64,000 nucleotides of DNA, taken from DAOPYU01 sp942493245 (GTDB lineage Bacteria; Sumerlaeota; Sumerlaeia; UBA8349). Both the position numbers and the translations under genes were made by a program. Where the stretch lies: positions 4,836,001-4,900,000 of the forward strand of contig OW818685.1 in NCBI GenBank assembly GCA_942493245.1, written 5' to 3'. The notes under the pieces were generated by a model that saw nothing but the letters and a program-made list of their open reading frames with translations, made no database searches and was not told the origin of the DNA. The stretch's first letter is position 1. Each line of letters begins with the position of its first letter. Below are positions 45,074 to 53,350 of this stretch, one piece after another.

Positions 45074-47461
45074 TTATTTCCCGGACAGAGTCACCACCGC
45101 CGCCGAGTAGGCGGGCATTTCAAAACGGGCGACTCCGCCCTCGAGCGCAACCTTCCCCTCCGCGGCTTTCACCGCGTCGGGTTTTTCGAGGGTGTTGCGC
45201 GCCTTGAGAGCGCCGGGGGCGACAACCTGCATCGCGGCCTTGGCGGGCGCGGCGCCTTCGACCTTCAGGGTCACGGCGATCGGTTTGTCCGTCGGGTTGA
45301 CCGCCTTGAGGTAAGCCGTCTTCCCGTCCTCGGACTGCGAAGCGGCGCAGTTCAGCCCCTTCATCTCGCCGTCGAGCGCCAGGCGCTTGGGTGCGTAGGC
45401 GTTACGCCACAGCTGCATCACGACGTAGTTGGGCGCGGGGAACCACCCCTTCTGGTCGAAGTTGATGAAGGCGTTATCCCAGCCGGTCGCGGTCACATGA
45501 CGCAGGAAGAGCGCCGGGCCACCGATTTCGAGGATGTCGCCGCAGCGCTCGAAGGCGTTCAGGATTCCGCCGGCATAGAGGCCCGTGCGCCAGTCGGTGC
45601 TCTGAGCGTTCCACTCCGACACGTAGATCTTCAGGTTCGGATTCTTCGACTTGGCGATCAGATCGCCCGTCTTGCGGAAGAACGCCTCATAGATCCCCGG
45701 CCCTTCGGCGAACCGTTCCGGCCCTTCGTAGTGGTGGATGCTCAGGTAGTCGATCTTGTCGGCGCACTGTTCGATGATCGTGGCGTTCCAGGCAAGACCA
45801 TTCCCCCGGTCTCCATAGCCGTTGCTTCCGCACGCCGCCAGGCGGACCGTCGGGTAGGCCTTGCGCATGGCTTCGGCGAAGATGTTCACTTCCGCGGCAT
45901 AATCCTCCGCTTTCATGTGCCACGTCTCGTTGTCAATTTCCCAGTACTTGACGTTGTACGGTTCCTTGTGGCCGTTCGCGGCGCGCTGACGGCCCCACTC
46001 GGAGTCCGCAGGACCGTTGCAATATTCCATCCACGCGAGGACTTCCTTGAGGAAATCTTCGCGCTTGGCGTCCGGACCGTTCCATTCCTTCGTGCCGATG
46101 TTGACCACGATGAGCGGCTCGGAGCCGATCTCACGGCACATGGCGATGAACTCATCCGTGCCGTAGGAATTGACGTCCTGATCGTCCCAGATCGAACGCG
46201 GGTAGATGCCGCGCTTGTGCTGCGGCCCGACGCCGTCTTTCCACCGGTAGGGCGACGCGAAGCAGCCACCCGGCCAGCGGATGATTGGAGGCTTGATCTC
46301 CGCCACAGCCTTGACCAGGTCGGGACGGAAGCCCCCGGCTTTCTTCCATTCGGTCGGCATGAGCGACACCTGATCCAGCCAGATCGCTTCTTTGCCATTC
46401 ACCGCCACCTGGAGGGTTGCGTTGGCCGTGCTCGCCGAGGGCGAGAACGTGAAGGGCAGTTCGGTCCATTCTTTCTTGACCGCGCCGAGTTTCTTCTCGG
46501 CCAGGACGGTCTTGCCATCGAGCAGGCGCACCGTCACGCTGCCGGTGGCGTCTCCGCGCGCCCAGAGCGAACCCTCATAACCTTTGCCCTTCTCCACACA
46601 GAGTTTCGACTGGGCGACTCCGGTTTCCTGCGCGCCCGACTCGATCTTGACACTGTACTGGCTGTTGAGCGGTTCCTTGGCGTCCACGGCCACCTTGCCC
46701 GGTCCGAACGATTCCCAGTGGAGGATCTTGGCCGGTTGGTTGACCAGCGCCGTCGGCACTCCCTCGAGGAGGGTCTTGCCGTCGAGCGAAGTGACTTTCA
46801 GGTTGCGGAATTTGGCCTGGGTGTTCCACGTTCCCACGCCCACCTGACCTCCCTGCGGGCCTTCCGGGTCGTTGACCTCCATCATCTGTTTGCCATCCAG
46901 GAAAACCTGAACCTTCGGGCCTTCGCAGCGGATCTTGATCTTGTACCAGCGGCCGGTCTCGATCTGGCCGTCGAGTTCCGGTCCCACCACCCGCTTGCCG
47001 CGGCCGTTGGGCAGGCTGCGCTCGATGGCGTGGCGCTTGTTGCCCCACCCGCCGAAATTCGCCCAGTAGAACTCCGTGTCGCCCTTCACGCGGAAGGGAA
47101 TCAGGAAGCCCTCGCTGCCGCCCGTCTTGCAGGCCTCGATCGAGTACTCGTAGTTGGTCCAGCCCGCGTCGCCCAACGGCATCCGCAGGTTGTCGTCGAG
47201 GCTTTTCTGGACGATGCAGTTTTCTTCGACCGACCAGCGCCCCGCGCTGTTCTGCTCGAAGGTGCGGTTCCAGATCAGATCGCCCCACAGACCGCCGTTG
47301 ACCGAATGGTAGATGTGTTCGAGGAAGTGGCCATAGACCTTCTCGTCAATCTTGTTGACGACTTTGCCGGTCTGCAGGGTCAGTTGCGCCTCTTCGGCGG
47401 TTACGAAAACAGGAATCCATAGAAACAGAAAAAGCACCCACAGTTTTGCGAAGCGATTCAT
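45074..47461 (-). CDS. Glycoside hydrolase family 51 alpha-L-arabinofuranosidase with two inserted domains
   Basis: 795 residues, secreted (signal peptide about 1-22). The start at 47461 has GGAGGAG upstream. GH51 features: HFLEHIYHSVNGGLWGDLIWNRTFE at the N-terminus, RWPGGCFASPYRWKDGVGP, acid/base E512 in EIDNETW and nucleophile E616 in VSEWNAQ, then the C-terminal beta-sandwich. Two extra domains lie between the N-terminal strand and the barrel. The first (about 65-215) is a concanavalin-like fold related to DUF1080 or LamG (SGRWSVEENCIVQ, GDTEFYWANFGGWGNKRH, GRWYKIKIRCEG); the second (about 240-350) is CBM4/9-like. It releases arabinose from arabinan or arabinoxylan. Confidence 0.9.
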   Translation of the reverse strand: MNRFAKLWVLFLFLWIPVFVTAEEAQLTLQTGKVVNKIDEKVYGHFLEHIYHSVNGGLWGDLIWNRTFEQNSAGRWSVEENCIVQKSLDDNLRMPLGDAGWTNYEYSIEACKTGGSEGFLIPFRVKGDTEFYWANFGGWGNKRHAIERSLPNGRGKRVVGPELDGQIETGRWYKIKIRCEGPKVQVFLDGKQMMEVNDPEGPQGGQVGVGTWNTQAKFRNLKVTSLDGKTLLEGVPTALVNQPAKILHWESFGPGKVAVDAKEPLNSQYSVKIESGAQETGVAQSKLCVEKGKGYEGSLWARGDATGSVTVRLLDGKTVLAEKKLGAVKKEWTELPFTFSPSASTANATLQVAVNGKEAIWLDQVSLMPTEWKKAGGFRPDLVKAVAEIKPPIIRWPGGCFASPYRWKDGVGPQHKRGIYPRSIWDDQDVNSYGTDEFIAMCREIGSEPLIVVNIGTKEWNGPDAKREDFLKEVLAWMEYCNGPADSEWGRQRAANGHKEPYNVKYWEIDNETWHMKAEDYAAEVNIFAEAMRKAYPTVRLAACGSNGYGDRGNGLAWNATIIEQCADKIDYLSIHHYEGPERFAEGPGIYEAFFRKTGDLIAKSKNPNLKIYVSEWNAQSTDWRTGLYAGGILNAFERCGDILEIGGPALFLRHVTATGWDNAFINFDQKGWFPAPNYVVMQLWRNAYAPKRLALDGEMKGLNCAASQSEDGKTAYLKAVNPTDKPIAVTLKVEGAAPAKAAMQVVAPGALKARNTLEKPDAVKAAEGKVALEGGVARFEMPAYSAAVVTLSGK

Positions 47462-47846
47462 ACAACTCCTCCATAACTCAGAAATATTTGCTCGTGCAAA
47501 ATGAGCGATACCTTGATCGTGCGGGTCCTGCGGCAAAGAGTCAAGCAAAAACTATGCTCGTGTAAGTTTCTTGCATCCGGCCATGAAGTCCCTCTTTTTC
47601 CGGGTTCTTCCAGCCCCCCCTGCGGTCAACCGATTCTGTCGAAGAAGCCTCAACCGGAAGGCCTCGCGCCCCACCCTCTCACGTGCATTATTCGGAAGGT
47701 GGAGGCGAGGGAGGATTGAAAACGGATTCGCTCTGTGCGATAATATCTCAGTTCAGTGGTCTGGGCCGCAGGAGAACTTGTCTCAACGGAAATTTCGGAG
47801 AACTCCCCTACACCTTCCCATCATCCGGTACGCAAGGAAGATTTCT
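47462..47846. other. Divergent intergenic region between GH51 and the CotH-type gene
   Basis: 385 bases; contains the promoter for the plus-strand gene (47716-47744). No further gene or repeat seen. Confidence 0.6.
47716..47744 (+). promoter_or_regulatory. Promoter for the LTD/CotH gene
   Basis: TTGAAA (47716-47721), spacer exactly 17, GATAAT (47739-47744): a near-consensus sigma-70 promoter. Transcription would start near 47751, giving a leader of about 95 bases. Confidence 0.6.
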
Positions 47847-50800
47847 ATGCGTAGTTTGTGTTGTGTCACTTGGTTGCATCCCGATACTTTCACGGGTTCG
47901 GTTCGGATTGCCGGTCGCTTCGGGATGGGTATTCTTCTTCTCGTTCTTTGCCTGACGGCGCCTGCCGCGCAGGGCGCCCTTCTGATCAATGAATTTCTGG
48001 CGTCCAACAGCAAAGCGAACGCCGACTCCCAGGGGGAATACGACGACTGGATCGAAATCGCCAACACCGGCTCTGTGGCGGTGGATCTCGCCGGCATGTA
48101 CCTGACAGACGATCCCACCTCGCCCACCAAGTGGCAGGTTCCCGCGGGTTTTCCCGCGCAGACCACCGTCCCCGCCAGGGGATATGTGACTTTCTGGGCC
48201 GATGAGGATATACTCGACGGCCCGACTCACGCCAATTTTCAACTGTCGAGCGACGGGGAAGATGTCGCCCTGGTGGATCGCGACGGCAAAACCGTTGTGG
48301 ACTGGATCGGTTTTGGCGAGCAGTTCGTGAATGTTTCCTACGGACGTTATCCGAACTGTGGCGCGCTGTGGCGTTACTTCAATCCGCCCTCTCGCAATGC
48401 GCCGAACTCGGGCGGATATCTGGGGCTGGTGGGCGATACCCAGTTCAGCCACAAGCGGGGGATTTACTCCTCCTCTTTTCAGGTCACCATCACCTGCGCC
48501 ACTCCCGGCGCTTCGATCTACTACACAACCGACGGTTCCGAGCCGAGCCAGAGCAGTACGCCCTACACTGGCCCGATTCCGATCGCCAAAACCACCGTTC
48601 TGCGCGCCCGGGCCATTCTGAACGGATGGCGTCCATCGAACGTGGATTCTCAGTCCTATATCTTTCTTTCCAGCGTCCGGACTCAACCCAAACTGCCCGA
48701 CGGGTATCCCGCGACCTGGGTCTCTGCGGGGGGCACGACCGTGGCGGCGGACTACGCCATAGACACTTCCGTGGTCAACTCGCCAACCTATGGACCGAAA
48801 CTCAATGGTTCGCTGACCAGTTTGCCGATTCTGAGTGTGTCAACCCATCTCGCCAACCTGTTCAGCAAACCCACCGGGATCTACTCGAATCCCCTGGAAC
48901 GGGGGGTGACGTGGGAGCGGCCTGTGTCCGCCGAATGGATTGATCCCTCCGGAGGGGACGATTTTCAGGTGGAGGCCGGCTTGCGCATTCAGGGCGGGTG
49001 GTTCCGCGACTACAGCATGAAGAAACACTCGCTGCGACTGCTTTTCAAGACCATGTATGGCGACTCGAAGCTGAACTTCCCGTTCTTTGACGACCCCACG
49101 GCCACAACGTCCTTCGACACGATCACCCTGCGCGCCAACGCCAACGACGGTTATACGGGGGGAGGAAACGCACAGCATATTCGGGACGAATTTGGACGCC
49201 GCTCGCAGCTGGCGCTCGGATGGCCCGCCAGTCATGGCCGTTTTGCCCACCTCTATCTCAATGGGCTGTACTGGGGCATGTACAATACCGTCGAGCGCCC
49301 GGCCGCAAAGTTCGCTGCCGCTTATCATGGCGGGAATGACACGGACTGGGACGTCATCATCACCGGCGGAGCCGTGGATGGCAATATGAACGCCTGGAAT
49401 CGTCTCCTGACCCAGTGCCGGGCTGGCATGATGACCAACGAGCCTTACATGCGGGTTCAGGGAAAAAATCCCGATGGAACGCCCAACCCCGCCTACGAAA
49501 ACTTGATCGACATTGACAGTTACATAGACTACATGCTCATCAATCACACATTCGGCAACACCGACTGGCCGCACAACAACTGGGTCTGTGGCCGCGACCG
49601 GGTGGCCAACAATGGCTTCAAGTTCTTCATGTGGGATTCCGAGTTTACCATGGGGTACAACTCGGATGTGAACACCAATCAGACCACCAACTACAACGGC
49701 GTGGCGGAACCGTACGGTGCGCTCAAAAACAATGCCGAGTTCCGTCTTCGTTTCGCTGATCGCATCCACCGGTTTCTTTTCAACGACGGTCCTCTGACAC
49801 CCATCGCCAACCAGCAGCGCTACCGGAAACTTGCCAACGAAGTCGGGCCGGCCGTGGTGGCCGAAGCGGCGCGCTGGGCCCATCTTTCCGTATCCGCCAC
49901 CAGCGCCATCGCCAACTGGTCCAGCAACCGCGACTGGATACTGAATACCTATTTCCCGCAACGCACCAGCGTGGTCATCCAACAATATAAAACCAACGGG
50001 ATTTATCCCAAGACCGACGCGCCCGAATACCGGGTGAACAGTCGGGCCCAGCACGGAGGACCGGTCACCCGAACCGATCAGGTCGCCCTGACCGCGCCGG
50101 CGGGGATCATCTATTATAACGTGACGGGCCAGGATCCGCGTTTTGTGCCCACGCTGGTGAACAGCGCGACGATCGTACCCGAGAACGCGCCCAAGAAAGC
50201 GCTTGTCCCCACGGCTGACATCGGAGCCGACTGGCGGGGTGGCAACGCCGCATTTGACGACTCGGCCTGGGCCAGTGGCGGTTTCTCCACTTCGACCCTG
50301 GCCTTCGACGGCGTGGACGACTTCGCCGATTTCGGTCCCACGCCCGGTTCGAGCGCCTCGCTGACCGTCGCTTTCTGGATGCGGCCCAAATCTCTCAAGA
50401 TGCAGATTCCGATTGATAAACTGCCGCAGGACGGTACGGCCGGATGGACCTTCAAGATGCGCGACAACGGCGATTTGTGGTTCCGTGTCGGAAGCGAAAC
50501 CAGCAACACCACCCTGGTGGCGCCCGCCGCCTGCGGCGCCGGGGAATGGGTCCATGTCGCCGCGACCTGCGACCAGAGCCACGTCCAACTCTTCGTGAAT
50601 GGCGCGCTTCAGGTCGAAGCCACCAGCGTCACGCACACCGTGGACAACACGGAAACGCCCCTGCGTTTCGGCATCCCCAGCACGGTCATGCCTTCCGAAA
50701 CGTTTATCGGCGAACTCGACGATGTGCGGATTTTCAATGCCGCGCTCGATGCGGCCCAGATCCAGACCCTTCAGAACCGCGAAGAGATGAGTGACAATCT

Positions 50801-53294
50801 GATCGCCCACTGGCCTCTTGACGATGTGGCGGGGACGGCTGTTTTCGACACGTCGGGGAACCGGCACATCGGCACACTTTCCGATGGCGCCGCATGGACC
50901 AATCCGGGGGTCACCGGTGTCGGATTTGAAACCCAGACCCATGTGGGCAATTACACTCCCTATATCGGCCTGGACGTGACCGAGGCCATGTACAACAAAA
51001 TGGAAAGCTGCTACATCCGAATCCCCTTCGAGTACGACCCGGCTCTCATGCCGGATGCGGGCGTCCTGTTGCTGCGCATGCGTTACGACGACGGTTTCTA
51101 CGCGTATTTGAACGGAGTCAAGATTACCCAGGCCAACACATTGACGGATGAACCGGTCTGGAACTCGACGGGTAAGAGCCATCTGGACTCGGCGGCCATT
51201 AAGCAGGAAGACTTTGACGTCTCGAAATACGTTTCGCTGCTCCGTCCAGGGCGCAACATTCTGGCCATTCAGGGGTTGAACGTCACCACCAGCGCCGACT
51301 TCCTCATCTCACCCGAGATGGTCATCGCGCCGGGCTACTTCGTCACGCCCGGCACCATTGAGTACACAGGCCCCCTGACTCTCGATGAAACGACCACGAT
51401 CAAGGCGCGCGTGCTCAGCGGGAACGAATGGAGCGCCCTGTCCGAAGCCACCTTCACCATCGGGTCGGCTGTGGACAGCCTGCGCATCACGGAACTCATG
51501 TACAATCCGCCGGAACCAACCGAAGGCCCCTACCTCAAGGACGATTTCGAATTCATTGAGATGAAAAACATCGGGACCGCTGAAATCAGCCTGCCGGGTA
51601 TCCAGTTTGTCGAGGGGATCTCTTTCACCTGGCCGTCTGGAACGGATCCCGTTTCAACAGCCACCCTCACCTCTCTTGCGCCGGGACAGTATCTGGTGAT
51701 TGCCCGCAACATCGCGGCGTTCCAGTCGCGCTATGGAACCGCCATTCCGGTGGCGGGGCCTTACACGGGTCAACTCTCGGACAAGGGGGAAACCCTCTGG
51801 CTCCAGGACGCCCGCGGCAACACGATCCACCGCTTCACCTACGATGACTCAGGCGACTGGCCGGGCCGGGCCGACGGCAACGGCAGTTCCCTCGAAGCGC
51901 TTGCAAGCGTCTGGAAGGCCCCCGTCAATTACGATCTGCCCGCCAGCTGGCGCTCGAGCGCCGAGTTCGCCGGCTCGCCGGGCCGCGCCGGACTCGAACC
52001 TATCGCGTGGGTTCAGATCAACGAAGTGCTGACTCACACCGACCCGCCCCTGCGCGATTCGGTGGAACTGGTCAACGTGACAACCACGACCCTTGACCTA
52101 GGCGGGTGGTACCTGAGCGACTCGAACAGCAATTATTTCAAGTATCGAATTTCCGACATCAGCAACAAGAAGTTTCTGGAAGTGGGCCATTATGTGACTT
52201 TCGACGAATCGGACTTCAATCCAACACCCCAGACTCCCGGTCCCAACGACTTCTCGTTCGACGGCGCACACGGGGAGGACGCCTACCTGCTGGCGCCCAC
52301 AAAATTGGGAACCTACCGTTTTGTGGACCACGTCGAGTTTGGCGCCGCGGCCAATGGCGAGTCGTTCGGGCGTTGGCCCGACTCCACCGGCGACCTGTAT
52401 CCCATGGCCACGCGGACACTGGGCGCGGTCAACAGCGGCCCCCGTGTCGGTCCCCTCATCCTCAGTGAGGTCCATTACAATTCCAAGAGCATGGCTTCTC
52501 CGGACCTATACGAGTTCGTGGAAATCTACAACCCGACGGATGCCCCGGTGGAACTGCTCCGGTGGCGATTGGACAAAGAGGTGGAATTTACTTTCTCGGT
52601 GAGCACCCAGATTCAACCGAAGAGCGCGCTGGTTGTGGTGCCTTTCAACCCGGGCGATGCGAACAGGAGAAGCAACTTCCTCACCGCTTACGACCTCCCC
52701 GAGACGGTGACCCTGGCCGGACCGTATATCGGCCAATTGTCCAATTCGGGAGGAACCGTGCGCTTGTTACGGCCCGATAGCCCCCCGGCCGACGAACCCA
52801 CTTACTACCCCCTGTTGCTCGAGGACGAAGTGAAGTATCAGCCCGTGGCGCCCTGGCCCATTCTGGCCAACGGGGGGACGGCCAGTGATCCCTACGGACG
52901 TTCGTTGACCCGCCTGGGCAAGACTCTCTGGGGGAATGACCCGGCCAGTTGGAGTGGCGACATTCCTTCGCCCGGTTTTGCCTTCATCGCCCCCTACGCG
53001 CCCACCATCACCAGCGTCCCGGATCTGTCTGCCAATGAAGCAAACATGTATCTCTACGAGATCAAAGTAAAGGGATACCCGATTCCCGCGATCGCGGTGG
53101 AAGGTTTGCCGGTGTGGTTGCGGATACGGAACAACAACACGCTGATCTATGGAGTTCCCGGGAAAACCGATGCCGGCCTGAGCGCGCCGATCACCATCCG
53201 CGCCACCAACAGCCAGGGCACGGCCACCCAGCAGTTTTCCGTCACCGTCATTCCCGCGCCGGTTCCTCACAAGGCGGAATGGCGTCTTTATTGA
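47847..53294 (+). CDS. Giant secreted LTD / CotH-kinase-like / LamG protein
   Basis: 1815 residues from the ATG at 47847 (AAGGAAG 6 bases upstream). Approximate order: signal peptide to about 43; lamin-tail domain (LTD) 44-165 (LLINEFLASNSK, YDDWIEIAN); chitobiase-C-like domain 208-270 (ATPGASIYYTTDGSEPS); CotH kinase-like domain 325-700 (AGLRIQGGWFRDYSMKKHSLR, LYWGMYNTVERP, KFFMWDSEFTMG near 596); LamG domain 818-980 (FDGVDDFADFG); LTDs near 1210, 1387 and 1533; and an Ig-like domain from 1716 (ATNSQGTATQQFSVTV). The CotH metal motif is DSE where DxD is common. No sortase, PEP-CTERM or Por signal ends the protein. Upstream frame (47571-47846) is not coding. Confidence 0.85.
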   Translation: MRSLCCVTWLHPDTFTGSVRIAGRFGMGILLLVLCLTAPAAQGALLINEFLASNSKANADSQGEYDDWIEIANTGSVAVDLAGMYLTDDPTSPTKWQVPAGFPAQTTVPARGYVTFWADEDILDGPTHANFQLSSDGEDVALVDRDGKTVVDWIGFGEQFVNVSYGRYPNCGALWRYFNPPSRNAPNSGGYLGLVGDTQFSHKRGIYSSSFQVTITCATPGASIYYTTDGSEPSQSSTPYTGPIPIAKTTVLRARAILNGWRPSNVDSQSYIFLSSVRTQPKLPDGYPATWVSAGGTTVAADYAIDTSVVNSPTYGPKLNGSLTSLPILSVSTHLANLFSKPTGIYSNPLERGVTWERPVSAEWIDPSGGDDFQVEAGLRIQGGWFRDYSMKKHSLRLLFKTMYGDSKLNFPFFDDPTATTSFDTITLRANANDGYTGGGNAQHIRDEFGRRSQLALGWPASHGRFAHLYLNGLYWGMYNTVERPAAKFAAAYHGGNDTDWDVIITGGAVDGNMNAWNRLLTQCRAGMMTNEPYMRVQGKNPDGTPNPAYENLIDIDSYIDYMLINHTFGNTDWPHNNWVCGRDRVANNGFKFFMWDSEFTMGYNSDVNTNQTTNYNGVAEPYGALKNNAEFRLRFADRIHRFLFNDGPLTPIANQQRYRKLANEVGPAVVAEAARWAHLSVSATSAIANWSSNRDWILNTYFPQRTSVVIQQYKTNGIYPKTDAPEYRVNSRAQHGGPVTRTDQVALTAPAGIIYYNVTGQDPRFVPTLVNSATIVPENAPKKALVPTADIGADWRGGNAAFDDSAWASGGFSTSTLAFDGVDDFADFGPTPGSSASLTVAFWMRPKSLKMQIPIDKLPQDGTAGWTFKMRDNGDLWFRVGSETSNTTLVAPAACGAGEWVHVAATCDQSHVQLFVNGALQVEATSVTHTVDNTETPLRFGIPSTVMPSETFIGELDDVRIFNAALDAAQIQTLQNREEMSDNLIAHWPLDDVAGTAVFDTSGNRHIGTLSDGAAWTNPGVTGVGFETQTHVGNYTPYIGLDVTEAMYNKMESCYIRIPFEYDPALMPDAGVLLLRMRYDDGFYAYLNGVKITQANTLTDEPVWNSTGKSHLDSAAIKQEDFDVSKYVSLLRPGRNILAIQGLNVTTSADFLISPEMVIAPGYFVTPGTIEYTGPLTLDETTTIKARVLSGNEWSALSEATFTIGSAVDSLRITELMYNPPEPTEGPYLKDDFEFIEMKNIGTAEISLPGIQFVEGISFTWPSGTDPVSTATLTSLAPGQYLVIARNIAAFQSRYGTAIPVAGPYTGQLSDKGETLWLQDARGNTIHRFTYDDSGDWPGRADGNGSSLEALASVWKAPVNYDLPASWRSSAEFAGSPGRAGLEPIAWVQINEVLTHTDPPLRDSVELVNVTTTTLDLGGWYLSDSNSNYFKYRISDISNKKFLEVGHYVTFDESDFNPTPQTPGPNDFSFDGAHGEDAYLLAPTKLGTYRFVDHVEFGAAANGESFGRWPDSTGDLYPMATRTLGAVNSGPRVGPLILSEVHYNSKSMASPDLYEFVEIYNPTDAPVELLRWRLDKEVEFTFSVSTQIQPKSALVVVPFNPGDANRRSNFLTAYDLPETVTLAGPYIGQLSNSGGTVRLLRPDSPPADEPTYYPLLLEDEVKYQPVAPWPILANGGTASDPYGRSLTRLGKTLWGNDPASWSGDIPSPGFAFIAPYAPTITSVPDLSANEANMYLYEIKVKGYPIPAIAVEGLPVWLRIRNNNTLIYGVPGKTDAGLSAPITIRATNSQGTATQQFSVTVIPAPVPHKAEWRLY

Positions 53295-53350
53295 TTGTGA
53301 GGTCAATACAGGGGGAAAGTGTCCCCCCATAAAGAAGGAAGGAATTGCGA

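Noticed and set aside
44678..47422. 914-codon open frame opposite the GH51 gene
   Set aside because: Antisense shadow; the GH51 catalytic motifs lie on the minus strand.
48840..51182. 780-codon open frame opposite the LTD/CotH gene
   Set aside because: Antisense shadow of a protein with readable domains on the plus strand.
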